DNA of 64,000 nt. Source: Marasmius tenuissimus (taxonomy: Eukaryota > Basidiomycota > Agaricomycetes > Agaricales > Marasmiaceae). Both the position numbers and the translations under genes were made by a program. The notes below the pieces were generated by a model. That model saw only the letters and a list, made by a program, of their open reading frames with translations. It was not told the origin of the DNA and did not search any database. Location: positions 651,975 to 715,974 of the forward strand of contig JAQOTA010000068.1 of assembly GCA_029532415.1 (NCBI GenBank), written 5' to 3'. Below are positions 48,335 through 60,536 of this stretch, in pieces; within the stretch, counting starts at the first letter, position 1, and every line of letters starts with the position of its first letter.

Positions 48335-48525
48335 ACACAGCTGGGGCGAAAACCTATTTTGATGCGGAATATGAAGCAGAAATATGACGCCTTACCTTTC
48401 CGGTGAGTAATTTCAAGCCAAATATGCGGAATCCAATTAAGTTTCGACTCTTTCCAGCCCAAATATGTGTTGAACTGTGAGGTGTCATATTCTTCTGGCA
48501 TATCTTCATGCAAAAATAACGTTCA
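48335..48525 (-). repeat. Paired repeat, first copy
   Basis: Similar to 61262-61460 on the same strand. Read on minus, a coding-like frame contains EEYDTSQFNTYLGWKESK here and a broken version there. Probably a fragment of an unknown gene duplicated twice. Confidence 0.45.
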
Positions 48526-48879
48526 CGCCCAGCTGTGTTAGGTTCCCTCCGCCTAACTCTGCATCACTCTCAACGACCCCGTTATCTGCACTCCCGAGAC
48601 CACGAATAGTCTCTTTACGATCGACAATCATTTGGAGGGAGAACTCAAGATGAAATAGGTGAAAGGTGTGCGTAGGAATGTTAAGGACTCGAAGGACTGT
48701 ATCTTCCGCCCCGCTATTGCAACGGAAAGACTGAAGCTGTGTGCTTAACAGCAGCAAAATCACGCTCGTTTGGGCGTATTCCCGTTTGTGCTCACTGCCC
48801 GTTCAAGCTATTCTCGGGCGGAGTGTGTGATGGTACTTTTACAGCTTTTCGAAAGGAGACTCCAGAACAATGGTCACTA

Positions 48880-50445
48880 GATTCTGACTGCTCACGAACG
48901 CCCAAATTGCTCGTGAGCGGTCATGAGCACTGTGAGCCTCGGGGCCGCTCACAAGTGAATATGGGACACCTTTTTTCTTGTGTGCACTCGTGAGCACTGC
49001 GAGGCTTGCAGTGCTCATGAGCAAACCAAATTTCCTGATTGTTCAGGAGCTGTACTGACTTCATATTCAGTCATGAGCATTTCAGGAAGAGAAATAAAAA
49101 AAAAAATGTTAGATTTTGAGTATATAAAACAAAGTCCAGATTGCATTAGCAAGAATACATAGGTAGATCATGATGTATGTTATCTATCAATACTTCTACT
49201 ATACACAGACACTCACGTCCATATCCTCTTGTTATCGGCAACCCGCAACCCACACCACACCAACCACCGGTTGCCATAGTCTAGATCATCAATCGTGCGG
49301 CACTTGTTCACCAAAGCGAAGCTATTGTCACAGTCAGCAATAATTTCGAATAATGAGGGGAACAAAATCATACACTCAGTCTGCGGTCATATTCTTGCAG
49401 GGACCAGTGGGGACGTTGGGTTAGAGTGGGGGATGGGGGATTAAGTCTAGGGAAACTGCGAGGTATTTATACATCTTAGGGATGGTCTGTGCGTCGTCTT
49501 TTCTCTTGCCTAAAAGAAGCAATCTCAGCCTGACCGGTGTCATGATGACGTTGACTCGTGCACGGACCATGATTAACTGATCACGTTCTTTGGAAGTGCT
49601 CGTCTGCGCGATCTCAATGATCCTGGCAAAAAAAAATCAGCTAAACTCGAAGAAGAGCAGAAAAACGGACGCATGCTCTTTAGTAGTGTCCACTCCATGT
49701 CTCTGGGCTCTAAAATTAGCTATCCACTCGAGAAAAGAAAATTCTCTTGCTATAGTATATCTTCTTGTACCAAATCTCTGTTGTAGACCCAGCAACCAGC
49801 CACATAGCAGTGACCTGAGAATTCAAGAGACACTTCTGACGCATGCTCATCGAAGCTAGAGTTCAAAAAACGGAATTCTTATTGAGCATGTACAAGAAAA
49901 AAAAAGCTCGACGACGCACCGTGCTATGAATCACACCAACAAATTCCCCACGTAATTGTCCCTACACCAATATGTTTGTATGTGCTTCGGCGTAGTTTTA
50001 AGCCAATATTGAGAGATTTACATTGTTGGTCATTGACAATAGTGCGATGGCGACGGTGAGATAGGGATGGTGGTTGCGGTTCAAAGGTGGGATGAGGTGG
50101 CTGTGCAGTCTGCGTGGCCGTGAAATTTTTCACGCAAGGTCCATTTCGTCTAACGCCCGGGAGAAATCAAGCGCCTGATGTTACTTTCGCTGATTAAACC
50201 CGCATTGGGCCCTTGAACAGGTCGTGGGCTTTCATGAAGCAACTATGAGGCTCAAGCCGGCTTCTGACAAATTATGAGATGATTGTGAGACTCACAGACG
50301 TTCATGAGCGCTTATGAACCAGCCTGAGCCTCACAGCTGCTCGCAAGCGCTCATGCACAGCCCGGCTGTTCAGGAGCGCTCACAATCAGCTCACCTTCTC
50401 GTATGCCCTCAAGAACACTGTGATCACTCACGATTCATCAGAATC
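48880..50445. mobile_element. 1.57-kb TA-flanked element with subterminal palindromes
   Basis: Ends are GATTCTGA and its complement TCAGAATC, each bordered by TA (48878-48879 and 50446-50447). Within 250 bp of both ends the sequence is crowded with variants of GCTCATGAGC and GCTCACAAGC. Outside the element, 48840-48865 and 50460-50640 match adjacent parts of the type-II upstream region at 16820-16990, which supports insertion into an older copy. No transposase frame is seen, so it would be non-autonomous, of Tc1/mariner type judging by TA. Confidence 0.55.
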
Positions 50446-50459
50446 TATGTACATATTTT

Positions 50460-50640
50460 CTGGTGCCGAGTGCGGAGTATGTGATGCTTGCTATTTTGGG
50501 CTTTATCGGCTCGGGAATTGCCGTAGTCTGATCCTACCGCGCCACTTTGGTGCCCTGCACGCTTGCTTTACAACATCCATGTTGTCGCCGCGGCGGCGAG
50601 ATGGTCGCAAGTGGGATGCATCACATCAGTTCTTATTCCT
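50460..50640 (-). repeat. Fragment of the type-II 7TM upstream region
   Basis: Matches 16850-16990 (ATTTTGGGCTTT, GGCTCGGGAATTGCCGTAGT, ACATCCATGTTGTC). No exon 1 follows on the minus strand because the 1.57-kb element intervenes. Confidence 0.6.
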
Positions 50641-50649
50641 GTGCCAATG

Positions 50650-51400
50650 ATCTTCAGTTTAGCCGGATTACATTCCCGAAGAGGAACGGGTGCGCTCATA
50701 TTTGGCTCATATGACATTTTTTGTGGTGAACTTGATTGTAGACGATGGCAATATTCGAATTATCTTACCAACGCCCATGAATCCGACACAGAGCTTGAGC
50801 CAAGTCAGTTAGGGACTGCCAAGCCTTAGATTTGAGTTATGTTCACTTCGCCGCACTCGCACTTTCCCCAAGGCTCGAGAGGCGGTGAAGTGCGCAGTTT
50901 TGATTGTAGCCGAAGCTAGAATTCAGAATACAAGTCCCCAATTACTCAGACACCTTTTCTGAGGCTGTCACCGTAGTCATTGGATTATTCTTCAGCCTGA
51001 GACAGTTTTGCCTTCAATTTGTACTCGCAACTTTGGAGTGAAACACGCAATGGAACTTGTTTTCTATCCACTGCAATGCCAACATCTATGATCTCTCGGC
51101 TGCTATCACTCGTGCCCTCACTGTTCAGCAAGTATTTCAAATAGGCGAAACAACAGAACCATTATGCTGGTAGACCATGGATAGGGAGACAGCCTGATAC
51201 AAGATTATCAAAACCGGATATATCAAATGATCTGGCAAGAACATAATTGCTTGCAATCTGTTGAAATAGGTTAGGGAGCTGTAAGTAGTAACGGGTGCAG
51301 ACTGATATGGTACAGCACAAGCGGAGGGTGGAGTGGAAGTAGTAGAGAACAAAAGGATAACATAGTGAAAGCTCTCCTTCAATGTGAATGTTCCCCAACT
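50650..51400. other. Spacer without a supported gene
   Basis: Only short frames; nothing recognised. Confidence 0.4.
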
Positions 51401-51712
51401 TTCATGAAGCTTGCTGTCACCTTGAGCTTTAGCTCAGTGGGACATGAACAGTTTGTTCAAATTCCTATTTGAATTCCCAGTTCATATCCCCTCACCTAAT
51501 TTAGGATACCTGCTTGTGTTGCACTGCAATAGGCTGAACCTCAAGGGCTCACAACCTGATTGTCTATTAAGAATATAGCACCCGGTGAGTGAATTCTCAG
51601 TGGCCCATCAACAATATTTCAGCCGACTGAAAATCAGCCTCTCAGAAGATGATCAGAAGATGTGGACAGTAAATATAAACCATGGAAGTCAGTCTTGATC
51701 TTGCCTCTCCTA

Positions 51713-51724
51713 CAAATAGAGCTC
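51713..51724 (+). promoter_or_regulatory. Conserved TATA-like core promoter of 7TM copy I
   Basis: CAAATAGAGCTC, about 100 bp before ATG 51823, within an upstream region shared with copies G and H. Confidence 0.5.
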
Positions 51725-51822
51725 TCTGAATCCTGATTTTGAGAAGCAAGCCACTTCTCATCTTCCCAGCTTTTACTGGTACAAATACACCTCCAGAGCT
51801 CTGTACTGAGCACTCATCTACT

Positions 51823-53589
51823 ATGGACTCCAAAGAGCCTCTTGTCATTACTAGTCCCTACTTCAAGAACCCATATATGTATGACTTAAACTTAGGCTTC
51901 ACAATGGCTCAACGTTGTGTCAGTCACTACTCCAATTGACTTGCTTCACTGCACTGACTTGACCCCAATAATGCTTACACTGTATAGTTGGTGTTTCTGG
52001 CTTACGGTATCTTTGTCCTTTTTAACTCAACTCTATGGCTCACTAGACCTTTACTTAGGGATCCACCTGGTTCTGTATAGTGTCTGTATTGCGATACTCA
52101 TGAAACGGAGAGCTGAAAGATTTCGGATTCACTGCCTATTTGTCACCAGCCTTTTTGTGGCAAGCACCGTGAGCGTCATACTCAACACATGCTTTGCTTT
52201 TCTCGATTTCCGGGCCAGTGATTACTTCTTACACACCCTATATGTCATGTCCGAGCCAGCAAATGCCTATGAAGATGGGTCACTTGTAAGGTTTGGTCCT
52301 GAGGAGCTCAGTAAGACAGATTTAGCTACCAAGCTGTCACTGTTGATGGATTCCACGGCTACCAAGTGAGTTTCAATTATTGTTCTGATACCCCTGCCTG
52401 CTCATGATGAAAGTTGTTATCAATAGTCATATCAGAGCTGCAGCGCAAGCCATCACAATATCCTCGAAGTAGGTTTGGATGCAGCTAATATCTCACTCGA
52501 GCTCCTCTTGCTGAAGTTGTCCTACTCCCCCAGTGTCCTCAACGATGTTATCCTTGTAAGCTCGCGTTCATTTTGCTCAGTTGCTCTTATCTCACTCTGC
52601 AAAGCTCTGGAGGTGTTATTTGATTTGGGGAAGCCGAGTACGAGTCATAGTCTTTCCAGGTCTTCTCTGCCTTTGCAATACCAGTAAGTTCCTGAATTCA
52701 TCCTACATTCTTGCTAACATCTGACCTCTCCCGAAACGCCAGTTTTAGGTTGCCTTACAATGGTACATTTCACAGTGGGGATCGTTGAGCGCTATGCTTT
52801 TGTCAGTCTTGTCTCAGCGGACGGCTACCACAAGACACTCGAGCCTGAATCGATTGCCCTGCTATGTTTCTCTGTCGGGAATATGTGCAGCAATCTGTTC
52901 TTAACCTCAATGATCGGTGATTTTTTATTTCTCTCCTCCCCCTAGGAGGCCCTTTCTGACGGGCATTGCAAATCCTGATTCTCATAGCTGGACGCGTGCT
53001 TTATATCAGCCATCAAGTAACCAAGGTCCTTAAGCAGCCCATGCAGAAGATATATAGCACGGTTATCTACGCATCGTAGGTGTAAATTCAGCATTCGGTC
53101 GTTAATTGCTGCTCAGAAGGAACCTCCATCAAGACTCGAATCGGGGGTACTATACCCCCTGACCATTTTTATTTATACAGTCTTGCTGATCATGATACCA
53201 AAATTCAATCAAGACGTATCAGGGAAGCTCAGGAGTTTATACTCTTCATGTATCACCCTGTATTCCCTATTTGTACCCATCATGGTGAGCAAACCATTTA
53301 CGAGTGTTGATTTCCATTGATTTGAGTGGGTTGCTAACAATAGATCTAGGGAATCGCTTCAACCTTGATTATTGTACGCTCGGTACTGGGAATCGCAATT
53401 AACGACGAGAAATCCTATAAAGCGACTGTTCTAGGGGAGGGCGATTGGAATGGAGGAGCTCGTGGAATGATTGATAGTGTTATTGACATCAGGAGACGTG
53501 AAGAGGCGGTCGTGGTAACAGGCATTCCAGATGAAGAGCATCTTGCGTGCACGGCGTGCAGAAACAAGTCAAAGAGCTCGATTCAATGA
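51823..53589 (+). CDS. Seven-transmembrane receptor-like protein (type I), copy I, 405 aa
   Basis: Ten exons join in frame: 51823-51918, 51988-52006, 52059-52365, 52427-52468, 52534-52555, 52605-52683, 52743-52916, 52988-53075, 53134-53284 and 53350-53589. All family marks are present: KRRAERFRIHCLFVTSLFVA, RCYLIWGSRVRVIVFPG, GNMCSNLFLTSMI, ESGVLYPLTIFIYTVLL and STLIIVRSVLGI. The tail ends HLACTACRNKSKSSIQ, close to the family consensus. Its outer loops (after helices 2, 4 and 6) differ from every other copy. No lesion was found, so it is a good candidate for a working gene. Ligand and role are unknown. Confidence 0.88.
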
Positions 53590-54640
53590 GCGATTCAATT
53601 CGAGACCCTGGGAACGGCGGAACAAACGGGTTCAACAACTGGTCAATAGATACTGAATGATTTTTCCTCCCTCGGCTGTTGTCAATATTTATTTTACTTT
53701 TAACATATCACAGCTGCGAGCTCACCTCCGAACGAGTGTTCAAACCTCAGTGTTATAAAAGACCCGGGAGAGTCTGCGAAGCCTCGAGTCTTCCATCTTG
53801 CACGCCAAAACCTATTCACAGGTACCAGTGTCACGTCGTGTCGGGCTAAATTGACAAAAACCTTCGTGATACCGGTTAATCATAGCTCGTATGAGTTATC
53901 ACCGTCCTCGAGGAAGTTAAACGAGGCAACTGTGCAATGCTCGGAGGGACGGATGGACCCGGTCCGAGAGGTGCAAGCTGAACTATGCACGCAATCGCGG
54001 TGGCCAGTGAAGTCGAAAGACACGCCGTTGTAGGGTTCTCCGAGTAGCGCTAGAAAACAATTGTCCCTTGACTTCCATGTAACTTCATCTTAAAGTTGTG
54101 ATTAGCACAAAGTCGGGAAACTTGTCACCCAAAGACAGCTATAGAAGGTGGGCGCATTCCCTGCCGCCGGCAAAATATGCCGTCGTGTGAAAGAACGGTC
54201 TCATCCAGCCAAGCTTTGCTTGCTCTACGACGCGCATGTTCTCGCAATGTTACATTACCCTCTAGCCGCCGAGAACATCTCAATGTCTTCACTATTGGGC
54301 TTCGTCTCTTTTTCGATTGCTACACACACACACACGTATCTGTGACCTTGCGAAATCTTTCAACAATCACGAGGACCCGGAGCAACCGATACGGTCAATT
54401 TACGACAGCAACCAGCAACCAAAATACCCATACTCTTCGCTTCAAATTTCGACCTGTTTAGGGTATATCAATCCAATGCGAGTCTCCCTTTGACTTCCCT
54501 CTTGCTCATAGTTACTGTGACCAAAATCGGACACAAGAACGGAACGGAGCCCAAACACCGTCGAAGCAACCTTCGACAACAAAAGCAACGTTCTTTCTAC
54601 CAAACTCCACATTACCCTCGACGACGCTCGCAATATACGC
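53590..54640 (+). repeat. Flank block R4, third copy
   Basis: Follows copy I and matches 21780-23170 and 46800-48330. Near 54560-54660 a frame with ATFDNKSNVLSTKLHITLDD can be read in part, related to sequence at 23060-23140. It looks like the 5' end of an unknown lost gene. Confidence 0.55.
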
Positions 54641-55264
54641 TCTCAAAACTACGTACGCCTTCTGTGGTTGACGTATCACAATTAGCTCGGAGCCTCGGAC
54701 CCGTCGACTATAAAGGCGATTAATTGGATCAAGAGAGCGATAGAGGTGAATGGGGTAAATATGGTGTACGTAAGGACGTCGGGGACCTGAAGAAACGGAA
54801 GGGCAGGGGAAGAATCCTAAGGAATGCGAGGTATTGACAGTGGAGTGCCTGAGTCGAAGCAGAGCACGCGATCACAAGAACCTAGTGGTGACGACAGTGA
54901 ATACGCAGACTCAGTGCTACTGCATGGCAAGACGGCTTTTTCTGTTTCTTCCTTCCCACCCATCGCTACCACCGCAGCCCTCGATGAGGTGTCGCCTTTT
55001 TCCTCTTTCCTTGTAACGCTCAAATGATACTTGCCACACCGACTCAAGTACTCAAATGCCGATGGAGAAGATTTTGGCGGGATGGTGAAGGGATATGACA
55101 TCGAGAGACGAGGAGTTGAGTTTGAACTTGTTGGGTGAGGGCAAGGGGTCGCGGATGGTGGTAGCTCTGCCATCGCCAGGTCAGCCTTACTTGAATCTGA
55201 AGCTTGGTCTTTCAGACTCAATCATTGTAGATCTCCAACACAAGAACAACGGATTACTACGACA

Positions 55265-57378
55265 ATGAAGGCCGGGAAGAAGCGCAAGCGCAAGGGGAAA
55301 GAGAAACTCTATCCACGAAGCGTTAGAATCAACCGGTTCTTGTGGTTGCTTTCATCAGTGATAACCACAATAGAGAGGAAGAACCGAATCCTCTGAGTTC
55401 TCCATTTACGCTGGAGGATGCATCACCTCCGGCTCCGGCGTATCTCGAACGAGAGCAACCAGTGCCGCAGAGATTACCGATGCCCTCATTTGCACTATGA
55501 ACACCAGCAAGCATTGATCAGTAATCAGTGTCGAATGCTTCTGCTTGAAGTCTACAGATATCTCTCCGAAGTCATGTTTGTTCTCGCTGCCCGAACCGAG
55601 TCATTCGAATTTGCATCTACGTTTGGGCATTCATGGCAAGGGGGCACACAAGATTGAATCCCTGACCAGGGGGTAGGAGGGAGGGGGGTCGGTGGGGGGC
55701 CGGAAAAAAATTTTTGGAACCCCCTACATCGTAGATTTTGAAGGCCTTGGGGAAGGTTTGATGAGTTTCCTGTGATATAAAACACAGTGATTGGGCTTGA
55801 TTTACACCCTGCAGCGAGGATAATACACCCTGTGAGTGTTATGGCTTACTTTCGGCCTAGGCTACATGTTAGGGAAAAGCGGCTGTAATTGTACGTTGGG
55901 CCCATGATGCCGTTGTTCCTGTACTGTTTTACCACTTAACACAGCGAGATCAAGTAAGATACCTCATTTAGGGAGGAATTGTGTTCGGAAGCTTGTTCCA
56001 AGGTTCATAATTGAAGCCAAGTTCAATACTGTTGACCGTCCACTCGAAGGCGTGGGAAAGTATCATGTGAAACTACTATATATGGTCCGTGAGAAGCTTA
56101 CGTAGGGGAGGGAGGGTCTTTCCTGAGGGCGGCTCAGAGAAAATTGACCCTAGGTCTTTTTTTTTCGAGGGTGTGCCCCCTTGATTCATGGTCACCAACC
56201 CCTCGCCTTTGGCGACGAACCGGGAGTATGATTTCGTATCCAACGGCGGTCTGGGTAGACAAATGTGTCTTCCCGTACCTATTCTCCATTCAACAGATGT
56301 CATGGTATCAACACGGAAGGTAACCTCGGACCCGCTGCTTGATTGCAGCAGCGGTGTTGTTGCGTCGTCATCGATGAGGAATATACATTCTTCGTTCCCC
56401 GTTGGCAGCATCGGTCAGGTGCGGTGCGTCCCTTGTCTCAGTGTCTTATCCTATAATCTGACAGGTTCGATGGTAGTGCCAGCAAGGAATCTCAACTTCA
56501 ACCCCAAGCCAACCCCAGTGGAAGAAGAAAGCCCAGTCGAAGAGCAAACGACATCTGCTGGTTCAAAGCCACCCCACAAAGGCGACCACGACCACAACCA
56601 AGAACCGCAGTAAGCGGTGCCTAATCTTTCTCGCCATTTGCTGAGTTCGTTATATCTCAATCAAGTACTCTGCATGATACGAAGGATCAACTCAACTCAA
56701 GGCAAAGCGACAGAGGAAACGCAAGTCGCCCGTCGTTGGCCAGAAACCCATCGAGTACGTTTCACCCTCGCTCCTCTTCGTTCCATCCGGCTGATATATC
56801 ATGATTAAGATCGATTCAGGAATACCTACCCTGCTGGCGTCTCCCGAACGAACTCGCTCACGGACACAGACACAGACCGAGTGAGTAATTCCTCCCATTT
56901 TCACCCGGTGGTCAGGCTTTCTTGCTAACTCTCTCGTTCACCAGTCCGACAAGGACAATCAATACCGCTCCCTCGGAGTCAAAAACCGACTTTGTAAGTA
57001 CCTCTACCCACGTCCCCTGCCCAACCAGACCCGGAACCAGAACCGACGAATGAGATCCATGAAGTGTTGTCTGCGGAGCTTCAAGCTGTGAGTAGTCTCG
57101 TTCTCTCGTTTGCTTTCGTGGACTAGGAGCTCAATTTCCCATATCAGATATTCGCGATGATGCATGCGCGGGCAAAGTTGGAGGTTACCTATGAGTTTGG
57201 TGACAGTTCAGGTGCCGCTGCTGCTATGGTTACGGGTGCCGGTGTTGGTGCTGTTGGTGCTGGCGCGAGCGTGGGTGTGGGTGCCATTGATATTCCTACG
57301 GGTACGGGCGTGGGTGTAGGCGTTGGGGTCGCTGTTACTTCCGGTGCTCAGACCGTGTATGGTGAGTTATGTTGTTGA
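55265..57378 (+). pseudogene. Disordered-protein gene, copy L, decayed and carrying a MITE
   Basis: It starts ATGAAGGCCGGGAAGAAGCG like copies E and F but loses frame within 60 bp. A 547-bp element is inserted at 55637-56183. Later pieces are still recognisable: the basic exon around 56700-56755, the exon ending GAGCTTCAAGCT near 57085, and the last exon with MMHARAKLEVTYEFGDSSGA from 57157 followed by valine/glycine repeats. The region before it (54730-55260) also matches the region upstream of copy F. Not expected to make a full protein. Confidence 0.75.
55637..56183. mobile_element. 547-bp hAT-like MITE
   Basis: Perfect 13-bp terminal inverted repeats, CAAGGGGGCACAC and GTGTGCCCCCTTG, are flanked by an exact 8-bp duplication ATTCATGG (55629-55636 and 56184-56191). 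An 8-bp duplication and CA-GGGG ends fit the hAT superfamily. There is no coding capacity. The interior includes a G-rich stretch at 55670-55700. Confidence 0.9.
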
Positions 57379-57379
57379 T

Positions 57380-57950
57380 TTTGTAGTGTCTGTGTCGTCG
57401 GTGGGGTTCGGCCTTTGCGTTCCGTGTTTCTTTTCCCAATACCTACTCAAGTGGACTTACGTCATTGTATGAATACTGACTGCATGTTGCTTCTACGTAC
57501 CATTGCCGCATACTCATGAAATGGACGTTTTCTGGTTTCTGGAGATCAGCAATCGTCGCCTCATGACCCAAAACTCGGACTGCTGGTGTCCCGTCATTTG
57601 AACGTACAAACATGTAGTCATGATCATAAATCAACGTGTAGGGCGACGTCTCTGCAGCGACAGAACCGAACCCTTTCGAGGGAAGGAAGCCAACTCTGGT
57701 GAGCCGAGAATGGGGTATGAATGATTAGAAACTCTACCGATGCATGTCTCAGCTACAAATGCTCTTCAACATCGTCAACTGACTGTCCCTATTCTGTTTA
57801 TGTTATCGGTGGAGATCGTTCAGGTTGGGCTATTGGAGTGGCTGGCGAGATTCTGGCCCTGCCATAGATTGCTAATCGAAACCAACGAATAATGAGTATC
57901 AGTACTGAGTGGCTCTCACCGCCGGGTACCAAGCACGTTGGAGCGTCTTG
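57380..57950. other. 3' flank of copy L
   Basis: The stretch 57445-57515 matches, on the other strand, 12110-12190 below copy E (ATACCTACTCAAGTGGA, GTATGAATACTG). It is a conserved downstream region of the disordered-protein genes. No gene is seen beyond it. Confidence 0.5.
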
Positions 57951-57959
57951 AACGTACTA

Positions 57960-59280
57960 ACCAAAACTTATTAAATCGTCTAATCGTACAATAACCTTGA
58001 AACGAAATCACCATGAAATGAATGAGACAAGGAACGATATCGGATGCATGTGGGTTCACCCTAATGAATAACACTTTCCCCGGCTGTCCTTCGAGACGCA
58101 TACGTATCAAATCGTCGTAGTGTCAGAAATTTTGCTATTGATGAACTCGTTAGTTTGATTCCTACGACTCCTGAAAGGGTAGATCGTACCTATACTGTAA
58201 GCTCATCGCGTTCGGAGACGTCCACATCACCTCGCAAGGGATATATCATGTGTATGCTTCCCCCGAGGCCCTAATTTGACACAAGATATGAGGCGGATAT
58301 CGTAGACTCCACCATTTTTCTGCCGCGACTACGAGGAGCAACGTCCATGAAGGATTTTGTCCCGAGAGGTGGAATCGGCAGACATGCGCTGGGTATAAGA
58401 ATTCGCAACTTGTTCCAGTGAAGCTAGGGAGCTGTTTTCGAGTGGTTTTAAGGAGACAGACCGCGCGATTTACGTCTAGCGAGGAGGAGATCCAACGCGC
58501 GAGAATAGAGTCTGTCATAGAACTACCGGCAATAGATAAGGTCCTGGTTAGCTAGTACATTCTTCCAGCCATATCCTCCCATTGACGCAGTGATCTAGTG
58601 ATCGGAAAGAGCCAAAGACAGATTGCGAGCGGTATCAGAAATATCCTTCCAAAAACTATCAGCATCGTTTCCAATCCCAGGTACCATACTAATGGACTGT
58701 TGCGACGTCACGCTATTCCGGCGTAGGCTCCTAGAAGACATTTTTGAGTATAAGATTTTTGATAAGGTGAGAGTCTACAGACCGTATGATAAAACGAACC
58801 AAGAGAGGAGATGAAATGAGATCGTCCACATCATTCCAGCGTGGGGGGGTTCTGACCCAAAATAAACTTGACTACGCACCAACATCATAGGAGCCGCTGG
58901 CTGAGCCAGAATTCTTATATAGGATGTCGACCAGCCCACGCTAGCAGATTTGCAGAGACAACACGAAAACACCTTTGATGGGGGCGATGGGAAGATGACC
59001 GTCATGAAACGGGACGATGAAGGACAATGATGACCTCCGGTGTGACCTCGAGCAATTGAGTTTCTGTTTTGGGGTTTGCTCGGGTCGGCAATTGCCGTGG
59101 TTTAATCCTACCCAGTACCGTGCCACTTTGGTGCCACAGCAACTTCAGGCCCGCTTTACGACGTCCATGTTGTCACGACGTTTCGTGACGGGATACCCGA
59201 GAGTGGCGAGCTCCCATACTCAAGCAAGAAAAATTTCTTCCTCCTCGGGCCACTGCCGTTTTTAACCTCCAGACGCACGG
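57960..59280 (-). pseudogene. Type-II 7TM pseudogene with block R3
   Basis: On the minus strand the type-II upstream region (59280-59010) leads to exon 1 at about 58880-59005 (MTVIFPSPPSKVF, STSYIRILAQPAA). Exon 3 is cut down to its first and last few bases (GAGCCTACGCCGGAATAGCG joins ends that are some 190 bp apart in the intact gene). A TDSIL stretch like exon 5 lies near 58500, and R3 follows to 57960. Dead gene. Confidence 0.65.
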
Positions 59281-59686
59281 CCGCTTTTGTTGTTTGTATA
59301 GCTTCTATTCAAGAACCGATGGTCATTTTCTCCGAATGCTTTTCTGCGAGGGAGCTGAGGGGCTACCTTGACTACCTTTTCAACCGTTGGTTACACATAG
59401 AGAGACTCGAGTGAACGAGCATTGGGCTGTTACACACCTGGTCGCCGTTGCCAGAATCGGTACGGCCTCCTGCGGGTCCTTTTGACTCGTCGCAGAAGCA
59501 GGATAATTATCATAGCCGTCTATAATGCGTAGCAATTTGAAAGGGACCGGTACTTCGGCGTAGGCTTAATTTCGAGGTGCCTGGAGGTAGTATTACGCAG
59601 GTATGTTTGAGTAAGGTGGAACGAGGAGGAAAGCTTATGGGAAACTACCTATCTCCACCTTCAGTATGTAATATTCCAGGTCATTA

Positions 59687-60534
59687 CATCTGGAATGAGG
59701 TTTCTGTCAAATAGTTTGGCCCATACTATATAGCCAAAGGTAGAATATAGAGCGCCATATAGCCATGGTTAACCATATAGCACTATATAGCCATCAGCAT
59801 ATAGCTGCGGGCTCAACCTCTAAATCGGGGTGAAATCGACCAGAACGACCAACATGGGTCACCATGACCCTTTCTGACCAGGGTTCTGTTGTGATAGATT
59901 CAGCCGGGCTTGCGGTCAAATACGGAAAAATGATCCTGATCCATTCAATGTTCAGGCCTATCGAGGTTTGTCGGATTATTAGCCCACTCTGGTTCTTACT
60001 TAAATCAACAGTCCCTCAGTATCTCGTCGCCGCTTCCCCCGCTGAACACGTCCACGATCCTGTTATAAGTACAACAGGATTTGTTGGACTTATAATTTTT
60101 TCCATTTCCTGGAAGGTACGTTCTATCATCTATACGCTGTCCATGAAATCTGTGTTGACTTTACCACTTTTCCTTTCCTCACCCTGCTTGTTCGAGTCCT
60201 CAGCCGGTGCACTGAGCTGTCATCCCTACTACTGTATGTATATTTTCCCCTCCGAGCAGTTGTAGCCCAGTGTACACTATGTACGGTATTACCAGTAATA
60301 AATCAAGAATTTGCCATTTTTACCCCCGAGCAAACATCCCGCAACGCGACAATCAAATGCAGCGATGCGTCGAGAATTCTTACGGAAAGTCCTAAATGGG
60401 GTGGCCCTGTCTATAGCCGAGAGAGCTATATAGCGCAACAGAGCCACTCAATTGGGGCGATATACAACTATATAGACAGGGGTCGGCTCTGCGGGCTATA
60501 TACTGCTATATAGCCCATGCACCATTTCCAGATG
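59687..60534. mobile_element. 848-bp TA-flanked MITE rich in CTATATAG
   Basis: Ends CATCTGGAA and TTCCAGATG are inverted repeats bordered by TA (59685-59686 and 60535-60536). The terminal 150 bp on both sides contain many TATATAGC strings. No transposase is seen. The related segment at 17450-17530 lacks it, which supports insertion. Confidence 0.6.
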
Positions 60535-60536
60535 TA

